Below, one piece after another: positions 15,030 through 22,807 of a stretch of 23,858 nucleotides of DNA. The stretch is from Anaerolineales bacterium UBA7227 (GTDB lineage: Bacteria; Chloroflexota; Anaerolineae; Anaerolineales; Villigracilaceae). The stretch covers positions 1 through 23,858 of the forward strand of contig DKTP01000031.1 of NCBI GenBank assembly GCA_002473085.1. Direction: 5' to 3'. The notes under the pieces were generated by a model. The model was not told the DNA's origin. It saw only the letters and a program-made list of their open reading frames with translations, and ran no database searches. Position 1 is the first letter of the stretch. Every line of letters starts with the position of its first letter. Both the position numbers and the translations under genes were made by a program.

Positions 15030-17786
15030 CTATCGCAGCAGCTCTTCCGCTTTGGTATACGCGTCGAGCGCGTCCTGCAGGCGGTTGGCGCGCATATACG
15101 CGTCGCCGAGCGCCTGCCAGATGGAGACTTCCACCGGGAAGCGATAAAGCGCCTCTTTCAAATCAAACGTAACCTCTTCGAGCAATTTGCCCTTGCGGGT
15201 GAGATTCCCATAATGCTGCAACGCGTCGGGGATCTTTCCGTGCGTCATGGCGTCGCGCGCTGAGGCAAGCGCGGGATCAATCACGGGTCTCAACATCCCT
15301 GTCTTCTTGGTCTTCGCCGATTCCGCAGGTTCAGGCGCAGGCTGGGACTTGGCGGCCGCGGCGCGCGGCGCGGGAGACTTGCGCTCCGGCTTCGGCGCGG
15401 GCGGCTGGACGGGTTTCGGCGCTTCGGGAGTCCAATCCGCCGCGCGGGTGCGGACGGGGGGAATCGGCGCTTCGGGACCCTCGCCCTTCAACCAATCGGG
15501 CAATTCCTCGGCGCGCGCGGGAGGCGTTTCGGATTCATTCGGCGAGAAATCGCGCAGCCAGGCGGGTAAGTCGGCCTGCGCGGCAGGCTCTGCCGAAGAC
15601 TGGACGGGCGGCGTAATTTCGATCTCGCCAGACCACGGAGCGGGCTCCGCTTGGACCGGCTCCTCTGCTTTAAATTCCTCGGCCTCCAGGCCGCGCAGCC
15701 AGGCATCCGTATCAGAAACGGGAGCGGGCGCTTCCTCCGCCGGCTGCGACGTAGTCTCGGCCGGCAACAGTTCTGCCTCCTGCACGAAATCGTCCATCCG
15801 GGCGGCAGGCTGTTCAGGCGCGGGAGGTTCGGGCTGAGATTCTTCCTGTCCCATGCCGCGCGGCCAGACTACGGGCTGCTCGGGCGCAGGGACGGGCGCT
15901 TCGGCCCGCGACTCGCCGACGATCTTCGCCTGTTCCACCCATTCGGGCGGCTTTTCCAGGCGCGCGTTCGGGTCGGTGATGAGCTCTTCGGGTTTCGCGC
16001 CCTGCTTGGCCGCGAGGCTTTCCAGCCAGGCCAGGGCGGCATCCTGTTCGGCGGCAGAGGCGCCGAGTTCGCCCAATCCCGCCATGGGGACGGGCGCCGC
16101 GGGCGGGGTTTGGGCCGGCTCCGAGAGCGGCTCCGCGACGGGTTCATCCAACGTGGAAAGCCAGTCCGCCAGTTCCGCGGCGGCGGCAGGGGCAGCCGGC
16201 TCGAGAGGAAGGGCAGAGGGCTGTTCCGCCTTTGGCTCCTTCGTCTCGTCCAGCCAATCAAACGAATCAGCCGTCGGCGCGGGCGTTTCTATAGACGCTT
16301 TCATCTCGTCCAACCAGTTGGAAGTTTCGGGCGCGGGCGTCTCTACGGATGCCTTCATCTCGTCCAGCCAGGCGGGAACTTCAGCCGCCGGCGCGGGCGT
16401 CTCGGCGGGCGACTTCATTTCGTCCAACCAATCAAGCGAATCGGCCGCGGGAGCGGGCGTCTCTGTGAACTTAAAGCCCGCCAGCCAATCGGGAACTTCG
16501 GCGGGCTGCCCGGCCTGTTCCGCAGGCGTTTGCGGCTCGGACGCGGCCGCGTCAAAGGGATGCTCGCCGCCGAGTTTGTTGAGCCAGTCCGTCATTTCCG
16601 CGTCGGGCGTCACGGACTCGATGGAGGGCGCGGCCGGCTCGGGCGCGGGCGGCGCCATGGATTTGATCCAGTCGGGCAGGTCAGCTTTTTCCAATCCCTC
16701 CGCGGCGGGTTCTTCCTGGAAGGCGGACGCGGCAGATTCGTCGAACGCGCCGGTGGACGCGCCCCAACCCGCGGCGCGCATCCATTCGGGGATGTCGTCT
16801 TCCGCGGCCGCAGGCTGGGATTCGGCCGGGGCGGGCGCGCCCGCTTCCACAACGGCGGGAGGCGTTTCAAAGTCGTCGTGGAAGGCCGGGGCGGAGGGAA
16901 AGGCCGGTTCGGCTTTCTGTCCGGGACTCATCCAGTCGGGTTCGGTCTCAACAGGTTTTCCTTCGGCCATGCTCAAAGCCCCGCTCCAGACCGCGCCGGT
17001 TTCGGCGGCCTGGCCGGTGTATTCCAGCCGTTCGACAACGACGGAGGCCGAGGGCGCTTCCTCGCTGCGGAAGATGGAGCCGCTGGCGTAGGCCGCGTAG
17101 GGATCGAGTTCCACCACGCGTTTGCGATATTCGCCGGCGCTGTCGGCCAGGCCGGTGCCGGGCAGGATTTCCACGAGGATACGGTTGGCGTCGAAGTGAT
17201 AAGGGAATTGGTCGAGCAGGCGCGTGCAGGCTTCGGAGGCCTCCACCTTCTGACCGTTGCGAAAATAGACGAGCGCGAGGAGGGATTGCAGGTCGACGCG
17301 GGAGGCGTCTTCGGCCATCACCGAACGGATCTCGGCAATGGCCTGCGTGTATAGTTCGCCCTGGTAATACATGTGCGCCAGCGCGCCGCGCGTGAGGCGG
17401 ATCTTGGCCGGCTCGCGTCCATCGCGGCGGCCGTAGAGGCGCTGTAGTTCGGCCTGGATCGCGGCGTTGGAGGGCTGCTTCTCGAAGGCGCGCTCCATGT
17501 GCCAGATGGCTTCGTCCTGCCGCCTGGCCTCGTCTGCCAGGATGCTCAGACCGACGTGCGAGACGAAATCGTCCGGCGCGGCCATCAGGACGCGGTTGAA
17601 AATATCGGCGGCGTCTGAATGGCGCCTGGATTCGAGGCAGGCCTTGCCCAGCAAGCGATAGACTTCCAGGTATTTCGGAAAGGTCTTGAGGATGTGACGG
17701 CAATGCGCGATCGCCTCATCCGTGCGGCCGCCTTCGGTCAGCGTTTCGATCTCGCCGACATATTTTCGTAATGGAACTTTAGCCAT
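15030..17786 (-). CDS. Large TPR protein with an Ala/Pro/Glu-rich 'WL' repeat region
   Basis: A 918-residue protein of unknown function. Residues 1-245 hold several tetratricopeptide-like helical repeats (for example the DEAIAHC, LLGKACLESRRHSDAADIF and DEAIWHMERAFEKQP segments). Residues about 330-830 form a low-complexity, acidic, Pro/Ala-rich linker with at least 14 short motifs of the type (L/V)P-x-WL or DWL, including a tandem WLDEMK repeat near residues 453-515. Residues about 835-918 are again TPR-like, ending in the DALDAYTKAEELLR helix. There is no signal peptide or membrane segment, so it is probably a cytoplasmic scaffold in which the WL motifs act as repeated docking peptides. ATG at 17786 follows GGAG. 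The gene is followed by a perfect hairpin. Confidence 0.85.
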   Translation of the reverse strand: MAKVPLRKYVGEIETLTEGGRTDEAIAHCRHILKTFPKYLEVYRLLGKACLESRRHSDAADIFNRVLMAAPDDFVSHVGLSILADEARRQDEAIWHMERAFEKQPSNAAIQAELQRLYGRRDGREPAKIRLTRGALAHMYYQGELYTQAIAEIRSVMAEDASRVDLQSLLALVYFRNGQKVEASEACTRLLDQFPYHFDANRILVEILPGTGLADSAGEYRKRVVELDPYAAYASGSIFRSEEAPSASVVVERLEYTGQAAETGAVWSGALSMAEGKPVETEPDWMSPGQKAEPAFPSAPAFHDDFETPPAVVEAGAPAPAESQPAAAEDDIPEWMRAAGWGASTGAFDESAASAFQEEPAAEGLEKADLPDWIKSMAPPAPEPAAPSIESVTPDAEMTDWLNKLGGEHPFDAAASEPQTPAEQAGQPAEVPDWLAGFKFTETPAPAADSLDWLDEMKSPAETPAPAAEVPAWLDEMKASVETPAPETSNWLDEMKASIETPAPTADSFDWLDETKEPKAEQPSALPLEPAAPAAAAELADWLSTLDEPVAEPLSEPAQTPPAAPVPMAGLGELGASAAEQDAALAWLESLAAKQGAKPEELITDPNARLEKPPEWVEQAKIVGESRAEAPVPAPEQPVVWPRGMGQEESQPEPPAPEQPAARMDDFVQEAELLPAETTSQPAEEAPAPVSDTDAWLRGLEAEEFKAEEPVQAEPAPWSGEIEITPPVQSSAEPAAQADLPAWLRDFSPNESETPPARAEELPDWLKGEGPEAPIPPVRTRAADWTPEAPKPVQPPAPKPERKSPAPRAAAAKSQPAPEPAESAKTKKTGMLRPVIDPALASARDAMTHGKIPDALQHYGNLTRKGKLLEEVTFDLKEALYRFPVEVSIWQALGDAYMRANRLQDALDAYTKAEELLR
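16239..16430 (-). repeat. Tandem WLDEMK repeat inside the TPR gene
   Basis: Four copies of a WLDEMK(A/S)-x-x-ETPAP unit begin at about 16430, 16370, 16316 and 16256 on the - strand, with spacings of 60, 54 and 60 nt (20, 18 and 20 residues). The last copy reads WLDETK. The DNA of the unit is also well conserved, which suggests recent local duplication. Confidence 0.8.
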
Positions 17787-17804
17787 GGCGTGACTCCTGC
17801 GTCA

Positions 17805-17833
17805 AGTATGCCTTATTCTTAAAATAAATGCAA
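17805..17833 (-). promoter_or_regulatory. Weak promoter candidate for the TPR gene
   Basis: On the - strand TTGCAT (17833-17828), a 17-nt AT-rich spacer and CATACT (17810-17805) precede the ATG at 17786; GGAG lies between. The hexamers are poor matches but the spacing and AT-rich context fit. Confidence 0.35.
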
Positions 17834-17868
17834 GGATTAGGCGGAACAGGTTGACAATTCGCCTGCGG

Positions 17869-19164
17869 TCATTCGTAGAAGAGCGGCAGGGGCGGCGCTG
17901 GATGGTCCACGATGACGTGCGCCGCCAGCCCCGAGGCAATGGCCGCGTCGCGCTTGGCCGCGTCGCCCGCGTGGACGGTGAAGAGCGGATCGCCCTTCCC
18001 GACCGCGTCGCCGACTTTGTGATGGACGACGAATCCGACCGACAAGTCGAGCGGATCGCCCTTGCGGGCGCGTCCTGCTCCGAGCGACACCGAGGCCTCG
18101 CCCACGCGCCGCGCCTGAATCTGCTGGAGGTATCCGCTTCGAGGCGCGCGGACCGTCTCGACGAGCGCGGCGCGCGGCAGTTTGTCGGGGTCGTCCACAT
18201 ACGAGACGTCCCCGCCCTGCGCGCCCACGAGCTGACGGAACTTCGCCAGCGCGGAGCCGTCGGCGATGGATGCTTCGGCGAGCGTCCGCGCCTGCGCCAG
18301 CGAGCCGGTCACTTCGCCCAAAACGAGCATGTGCGCGGCCACATGCAAACAGTGTTCGCGGAAGTCGGCCGGGCCCGCGCCGCGCAGCGTATCAATCGCC
18401 TCGCGCACTTCGAGCGCGTTGCCGACGGCGTGTCCGAGCGGCTGGTTCATGTCTGAAAGCAGGGCGGTCACTTTGCGTCCCGCGAGTTCGCCGATCTGCG
18501 TCATCAAGCCGGCCAGGCGGCGCGCGTCTTCGAGGTTTTCCATGAACGCGCCGTTGCCCACTTTCACGTCCAGCACGATGGCTTGCGCCCCGCCCGCGAT
18601 CTTTTTGCTCATCACCGACGAGGCGATGAGCGGGATGGACTGCACGGTCCCGGTCACGTCGCGCAGGGCGTAGAGTTTCCCGTCCGCGGGCGCGAGTTCC
18701 TTCGATTGCCCGCACAATACGAGTCCGATTTCCTTCAATTGGCGCTCGAATTCCTCGACAGTCAGATCGGCGCGGTAGCCGGGGATGGATTCCAGTTTGT
18801 CGAGCGTACCGCCGCTGAAGCCGAGACCGCGCCCCGACATTTTGCCGACCGGCAACCCGCAGGCCGCGACGACCGGCAGGGCGACGAGGCTGGTCTTGTC
18901 TCCCACCCCGCCCGTGGAGTGTTTGTCCACCGCGATCTTGACGAGATGGGAAAGGTCCATCGTCTCGCCCGAGTGGGCGATGGCGAGAGTCAGGTCCGTC
19001 GTTTCGCGCGGCGTCATGCCGTTCAGCAGGACGGCCATGGCCCAGGCTGAAGTCTGGTAATCGGGAATGGACCCGTCGGTGATCCCGCCCACAAAAAATT
19101 GAATTTCTTCGCGAGTCAATTCGCTCTTGTCACGTTTTTTGATGATGATGTCTACAGCGCGCAT
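17869..19164 (-). CDS. pdp: Pyrimidine-nucleoside (thymidine) phosphorylase
   Basis: A 431-residue enzyme of the thymidine/pyrimidine-nucleoside phosphorylase family, which splits pyrimidine nucleosides with phosphate in the salvage pathway. It has the N-terminal alpha domain (RAVDIIIKKRD...LTREEI), the phosphate-binding signature DKHSTGGVGDKTSL, then MSGRGLGFSGGTLDKLESIPG, and the DVKVGNGAFM segment. The C-terminal domain carries the RAPRSGYLQQI strand typical of these enzymes. Length is normal. A GAGG ribosome site lies 5 nt before the ATG, and a promoter sits just upstream. The choice between deoA and pdp cannot be settled from sequence alone; a broad pyrimidine phosphorylase is the usual form outside enterobacteria. 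Confidence 0.93.
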   Translation of the reverse strand: MRAVDIIIKKRDKSELTREEIQFFVGGITDGSIPDYQTSAWAMAVLLNGMTPRETTDLTLAIAHSGETMDLSHLVKIAVDKHSTGGVGDKTSLVALPVVAACGLPVGKMSGRGLGFSGGTLDKLESIPGYRADLTVEEFERQLKEIGLVLCGQSKELAPADGKLYALRDVTGTVQSIPLIASSVMSKKIAGGAQAIVLDVKVGNGAFMENLEDARRLAGLMTQIGELAGRKVTALLSDMNQPLGHAVGNALEVREAIDTLRGAGPADFREHCLHVAAHMLVLGEVTGSLAQARTLAEASIADGSALAKFRQLVGAQGGDVSYVDDPDKLPRAALVETVRAPRSGYLQQIQARRVGEASVSLGAGRARKGDPLDLSVGFVVHHKVGDAVGKGDPLFTVHAGDAAKRDAAIASGLAAHVIVDHPAPPLPLFYE

Positions 19165-19180
19165 GTGTGCCTCTATGGAA

Positions 19181-19210
19181 ATTGTAACGCAATTTTACCC
19201 CCGCTCCCAA
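19181..19210 (-). promoter_or_regulatory. Promoter of the nucleoside phosphorylase gene
   Basis: On the - strand TTGGGA (19210-19205), an 18-nt spacer and TACAAT (19186-19181) precede the ATG at 19164. It lies in the 58-nt gap after the lipoprotein gene, so the phosphorylase can be transcribed independently. Confidence 0.55.
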
Positions 19211-19222
19211 TCCATCTCGCGG

Positions 19223-19855
19223 TCACGGCGAGGAAAATCTTTTTTGCATACAGGCGACCAGTTCACGCACGGCGCCAGCGGGTTCGGAGGGAGTCAGGGC
19301 GAGGACGGGGACGGCGGCGGCGAGGTACAGTTCGCGCAGTCCCTCCGTCATCCAGCGACGCGGCAGGATGCCGACCGCGCGCGCGTCCGACGTCAACGCC
19401 TGGACCATCTGCGAGGGGCTGACGGCCAGCCGCGCCAGCGACGCGACGCTTCGCCCGTCCATCAGGGCGGACTCGAACGCCCGCTGCGCGTCCACGCTGG
19501 AGGCGTACGCCCACACTTGCACCGACGGGTCGCCGCGTCCCACGAAAAGTTCACACGCCCGCTCCGAGGTCAGGATGGGAAGCGGGCTTTGCGCGGAGGC
19601 CGCCACGAGGACATCCTCCGTCCCGATCTGGTAGGCGGCGCCGTTCCAGCCGTCCAGTTCGCCGAGTCGGATTTGAATCTGCGGGGCGAAGGGAGTGATG
19701 TTCAAGGTCACGGAGGAGGCATCGGCGCAGGCGTATAAGTCGCTCAGGTAGGGGACGGTCGAGGCGGTCGCGAACGCGTCCACGCTGGGGGAGGACGGAG
19801 GGACAGGAGAGCAGGCGGCGGCGAAAAGAAGAAAGCCGAAGAGGATTCTTTTCAT
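19223..19855 (-). CDS. Lipoprotein, PstS-like substrate-binding fold candidate
   Basis: A 210-residue predicted lipoprotein. It starts with MKR and a hydrophobic stretch ending in the lipobox FAAAC (Cys15), followed by a Pro/Ser-rich linker, so it should be anchored outside the cytoplasmic membrane. The segments LTSERACELFVGRG, QVWAYASSVDAQRAF and ARAVGILPRRWM resemble parts of the phosphate-binding PstS family (the 'IFxG', 'R.GSG' and 'xAIGYV' regions), but the match is partial and the protein is short. It may therefore be a degenerate binding protein. The ATG overlaps the uppP stop (ATGA), so it is translationally coupled to uppP. A longer frame upstream, inside uppP, was not chosen because it lacks a signal peptide. 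Confidence 0.7.
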   Translation of the reverse strand: MKRILFGFLLFAAACSPVPPSSPSVDAFATASTVPYLSDLYACADASSVTLNITPFAPQIQIRLGELDGWNGAAYQIGTEDVLVAASAQSPLPILTSERACELFVGRGDPSVQVWAYASSVDAQRAFESALMDGRSVASLARLAVSPSQMVQALTSDARAVGILPRRWMTEGLRELYLAAAVPVLALTPSEPAGAVRELVACMQKRFSSP

Positions 19856-20664
19856 CGAAGAAACAGAACCAACGCGCCGAGCGCCGCGCAATAAACGGCG
19901 AAGACGTAGAGAGAGTGTTTGCTCAGGTAGCCGATCAGCCATTTGATGGAGAGCCAGCCGACGATGGCCGCGACGACGAGTCCGATCAACAGATACGGGA
20001 GGAAGGCGCGGATGTCGGGCAATTGGGCGACGCGGAAGGTCTCGTAGGCGCCCGCGGCGATGAGGATGGGCGCGGACATGAGAAAGGCGAAGCGCGCCGC
20101 CGAGGGACGGTCGAGGCCGAGGGTCATGCCGCCCGCGATGGTCGAGCCGCTGCGCGACGCGCCGGGGAAGAGCGCCAGGATTTGGAAAAAGCCGACGGCG
20201 AGCGCGTCCCGCCAGGTGGCGGATTCGAGGCGGCGGTCGCGTCGCCCGAAGCGTTCCACCAGCCCAAGCAGCAGCGCGGACATGAGGAGACGAATCCCCG
20301 CCTGCGTGAGCGGGTCGGCGAAGAGCGTCTCGATGAAATCCTTCATGAAGTAGCCGAAGACCAGCGCGGGGATGGTGGCGACGATCAACAGCCAGCCGAG
20401 GAGGGAGTCGTGCGAGGCGAAGGGTTTTCGATTCCAGATGCCGAGGAAAAAGGCGCGGGCGATGTGCCAGATGTCCTTCCAGAAGAAGACCAGGAGGGCG
20501 AGGACGGTCCCCAACTGGATGATGACCTGGAAGGCGAAGACATGTCCATTGGAGGGCAGGCCGAGAAGTTTCTGGCCGATCAGCAAATGCGCGGTGGACG
20601 AGACGGGGATGAACTCAGTCAGTCCTTGAATGACGCCGAGGAGGATGGCTTGGAAGATGTTCAT
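19852..20664 (-). CDS. uppP: Undecaprenyl-diphosphatase (BacA/UppP family)
   Basis: A 270-residue polytopic membrane enzyme that recycles the undecaprenyl-diphosphate lipid carrier of cell-wall synthesis and confers bacitracin tolerance. Both signature regions are intact: QGLTEFIPVSSTAHL near residue 14 and the PGASRSGSTI loop with the catalytic Arg. About eight hydrophobic helices are visible, and the length is normal. The common SSSGHL is SSTAHL here, a variant seen in this family. It starts 13 nt after the upstream membrane-protein stop and ends by overlapping the lipoprotein start, so the three form one operon. Confidence 0.95.
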   Translation of the reverse strand: MNIFQAILLGVIQGLTEFIPVSSTAHLLIGQKLLGLPSNGHVFAFQVIIQLGTVLALLVFFWKDIWHIARAFFLGIWNRKPFASHDSLLGWLLIVATIPALVFGYFMKDFIETLFADPLTQAGIRLLMSALLLGLVERFGRRDRRLESATWRDALAVGFFQILALFPGASRSGSTIAGGMTLGLDRPSAARFAFLMSAPILIAAGAYETFRVAQLPDIRAFLPYLLIGLVVAAIVGWLSIKWLIGYLSKHSLYVFAVYCAALGALVLFLR

Positions 20665-20677
20665 GAAGCGGCGAGTT

Positions 20678-21415
20678 TTATCCTTCAGCGGATTTTGCGG
20701 CGATGCGCTGTTTCAACTGCCAGATGAAATAGGCGGACAGACAAGCCAGCAGAAGATAATAGTTCAGTTCCTTGGTCTGCTTGATGGCTTGCACCAAAGG
20801 AATCTCCGAGTAGGCGTAAATCCCGCCATAGATGATTTTGGAAATTTTCACGAACGCGTAGTTGAGGAGGAACAGGAGTCCCATCGCCCAATAGCCAATC
20901 GGAATATATTTCCCCGCGAACTCCCGAAAGCGATTCCAAAACAGGCTGACCATCGGCACGATCACCGCGAAGCCCAGCCAGAAGTAAGTGAAGAGACGGT
21001 CAAAACTGAAATAGTCGCTGTATTCGAAAATGTCAAGGTTGTGGAGATTCGTCTCCTGCTGGGCGTTGACTTCCGCGATGGATTCGGGTGTGGCGATGTT
21101 GAAGATGCGCTGTCCCCAACTGATCTCCTCCCCGGCGATGAAGAAGAAAAAGAGAGCCAGCGCGAGATAGGCTGCCAGTTTGCTCCAATGCGTCCTCAAC
21201 GCCTGGCGATTTTTATAGGCGAGCCAGAAGGCATATAGCGTCAACCCACCGGTGACGACAAGAATAATGAACTGGACATTTTCAAAGAAATGGTCTTCGG
21301 GATAGAAAAACGCCGCCGCTTTATCTCCGTAACCCAGGACGGTATACGTCCACACGATGAACAGGCCCATCACAACGTAAAAGACGGGCCGCGCGAACCA
21401 ATTTTTGGTATTCAT
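20678..21415 (-). CDS. Conserved-looking integral membrane protein with a GEEISWGQR motif
   Basis: A 245-residue membrane protein of unknown function, with about six hydrophobic helices. The third helix ends in FFFIAGEEISWGQRIF, and a later extracytoplasmic or loop region holds QQETNLHNLDIF. These charged, motif-like stretches next to a membrane helix suggest an enzyme rather than a passive channel; the motifs look conserved to me but I cannot name the family. A GAGGAG Shine-Dalgarno precedes the ATG. The gene is less GC-rich than its neighbours. It heads the operon with uppP and the lipoprotein, which hints at an envelope or lipid-carrier role. Confidence 0.75.
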   Translation of the reverse strand: MNTKNWFARPVFYVVMGLFIVWTYTVLGYGDKAAAFFYPEDHFFENVQFIILVVTGGLTLYAFWLAYKNRQALRTHWSKLAAYLALALFFFFIAGEEISWGQRIFNIATPESIAEVNAQQETNLHNLDIFEYSDYFSFDRLFTYFWLGFAVIVPMVSLFWNRFREFAGKYIPIGYWAMGLLFLLNYAFVKISKIIYGGIYAYSEIPLVQAIKQTKELNYYLLLACLSAYFIWQLKQRIAAKSAEG

Positions 21416-21466
21416 GGAAGTCTCCTCTTCGCTGGCGATTCATGCAAACTTGCGGGTCGTCCGAGA

Positions 21467-21493
21467 ACGCGCTCTATTCTATCAGAAGCGCGT
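21467..21493 (-). promoter_or_regulatory. Palindrome flanking a -10 box upstream of the membrane-protein operon
   Basis: A perfect 7-nt inverted repeat (acgcgct at 21467-21473, agcgcgt at 21487-21493) surrounds TAGAAT on the - strand (21481-21476). It begins at the tgt stop codon. The layout fits an operator over a promoter with a 60-nt leader; a weak terminator of tgt is the alternative, but no T-run follows. Confidence 0.4.
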
Positions 21494-22611
21494 CAGTTGC
21501 TTTTTCTCTCCGCGTTTCCGCGCCATCGCTGCAACAACTCGGGGACGCGCTCTTGAAACGTCCCATCGGCGATGTAGCCGCGGATGGATTCCATCAAACG
21601 GATCAGCGCGCGCAGGTTGTGGATGGAGATCAGCGTCCCCGCGAGCAATTCTTTAGCGACGATGAGATGGCGGATGTAGGCGCGCGTGAACGTGCGGCAG
21701 GCGTAGCAATCGCAGGTCTCGTCAATGGGACGGCTGTCGCGGGCGAAGGCGGCGTTCATCAGGTTGAGGCGTCCCTCCACCGCGAAGGCGGAGTGGTGAC
21801 GCGCCAGCCGCGTCGGCAGGACGCAGTCGAAGATGTCCACGCCGCGGGCGACGCCGTTGATCAGGTCTTCGGGCGTCCCGACGCCCATCAGGTAGCGCGG
21901 CTTGTTTTCGGGAAGCAGCGAGGTCACGACGTCGAGCATTGCGTGCATCTCGGCTTTGGTCTCGCCGACGGAGAGTCCGCCGATGGCGATTCCGGGCGTC
22001 CCGAGGGAGGCGATGAAGTTCGCGGATTCCGCTCGAAGGTCCGCGCTGACGCCGCCCTGGATGATTCCGAACAAGGCCTGGTCGGCGCGGCGTTTGGCTT
22101 TGAGGGAGCGTTCGGCCCAGCGATGAGTCCGCTGCATGGCGACGCGGCTGTAGGCGTGGTCGTTCGGGTCGGAACATTCGTCGAAGGCCATGACGATGTC
22201 CGCGCCGAGGTTTTCCTGGATGCGGATCGAACGTTCGGGGGTGAAGCGGTGCGTCGAACCGTCAATGTGACTTTTGAAGGTCACGCCGTCGTCGTCAATT
22301 TTGCGCGTTTGCGCGAGCGAGAAGACCTGGAATCCGCCCGAGTCCGTCAGCATGGGACGCGGCCACTTCATGAAACGGTGCAGTCCGCCCATTTCAGCCA
22401 CGAGGTCGTCGCCGGGGCGGAGGTAGAGATGATAGGTGTTGCTCAACACGAGCGAGGCGTTGATGTCCTTGAGATGTTCGGGCGTGAGCGTCTTGACGGC
22501 GGCCTGCGTGCCGACGGGCGCGAAGACGGGCGTGAGCAGGTCGCCGTGCGGCGTGGAGAATGTCCCCGCGCGGGCGCGTCCGTCGCGGGCGGTGAGGGTG
22601 AAATCGAACAT
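21493..22611 (-). CDS. tgt: tRNA-guanine(34) transglycosylase
   Basis: A 372-residue queuine/preQ1 tRNA-ribosyltransferase that exchanges G34 for a queuosine precursor in tRNAs with GUN anticodons. Signatures are DSGGFQVFSL with the active-site Asp, ALFGIIQGG, GIAIGGLSVGE, FDCVLPTRLARH, and the zinc site CDCYAC followed by the IRHL histidine. The start is taken as the ATG at 22611 because the protein there begins with the typical FDFTLTARDG. A longer in-frame stretch runs back through the tRNA gene and cannot be coding. TATAAT lies 7 nt before this ATG with no Shine-Dalgarno, so the message may be leaderless. Confidence 0.96.
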   Translation of the reverse strand: MFDFTLTARDGRARAGTFSTPHGDLLTPVFAPVGTQAAVKTLTPEHLKDINASLVLSNTYHLYLRPGDDLVAEMGGLHRFMKWPRPMLTDSGGFQVFSLAQTRKIDDDGVTFKSHIDGSTHRFTPERSIRIQENLGADIVMAFDECSDPNDHAYSRVAMQRTHRWAERSLKAKRRADQALFGIIQGGVSADLRAESANFIASLGTPGIAIGGLSVGETKAEMHAMLDVVTSLLPENKPRYLMGVGTPEDLINGVARGVDIFDCVLPTRLARHHSAFAVEGRLNLMNAAFARDSRPIDETCDCYACRTFTRAYIRHLIVAKELLAGTLISIHNLRALIRLMESIRGYIADGTFQERVPELLQRWRGNAERKSN

Positions 22612-22618
22612 GGGGAGG

Positions 22619-22624
22619 ATTATA
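22619..22624 (-). promoter_or_regulatory. -10 box (TATAAT) of tgt, leaderless candidate
   Basis: A consensus TATAAT on the - strand ends 7 nt before the tgt ATG, and the gap has no Shine-Dalgarno in the expected position. No clear -35 is visible. Confidence 0.55.
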
Positions 22625-22650
22625 ACTTCGGAATAAGCGCGCGCGGCGCA

Positions 22651-22680
22651 AAGAAAAAGCCCAACCCTTCGGTCAGGCTT
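22651..22680 (-). terminator. Terminator of the tRNA-Ser gene
   Basis: On the - strand aagcctgacc (22680-22671) pairs with ggttgggctt (22666-22657) over 10 positions with two G-T pairs and a 4-nt loop, followed by TTTTTCTTT reading. It starts 2 nt after the tRNA discriminator base. Confidence 0.7.
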
Positions 22681-22682
22681 AG

Positions 22683-22769
22683 CGGAGAGGGAGGGATTCG
22701 AACCCTCGGTGGACCGGAGCCCACAACGGTTTTCGAGACCGTCCCATTCAACCACTCTGGCACCTCTCC
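22683..22769 (-). tRNA. tRNA-Ser (anticodon CGA)
   Basis: An 87-nt type II tRNA with a long variable arm. The acceptor stem is GGAGAGG/CCTCTCC with discriminator G. The anticodon stem ACGGT/ACCGT encloses loop CTCGAAA, giving CGA, which reads UCG serine codons. The T arm is GAGGG-TTCGAAT-CCCTC. CCA is not encoded. A TATAAT box lies about 20 nt upstream and a terminator follows directly, so it is a single-gene transcript. Confidence 0.97.
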
Positions 22770-22788
22770 AGGGTGACGGGCGGGGCAG

Positions 22789-22794
22789 ATTATA
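22789..22794 (-). promoter_or_regulatory. -10 box (TATAAT) of the tRNA-Ser gene
   Basis: A consensus TATAAT on the - strand lies 19 nt before the tRNA 5' end and 13 nt after the ribonuclease stop. A TTGTGA upstream is too close (13 nt) to be a good -35. Confidence 0.5.
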
Positions 22795-22807
22795 ACCGAA
22801 AAATCCG

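Noticed and set aside
15651..17354. A 567-residue open frame on the + strand opposite the TPR gene, with Arg/Gly-rich content
   Set aside because: It is antisense to a gene with clear TPR motifs, has biased low-complexity composition and no domain. High GC produces such frames.
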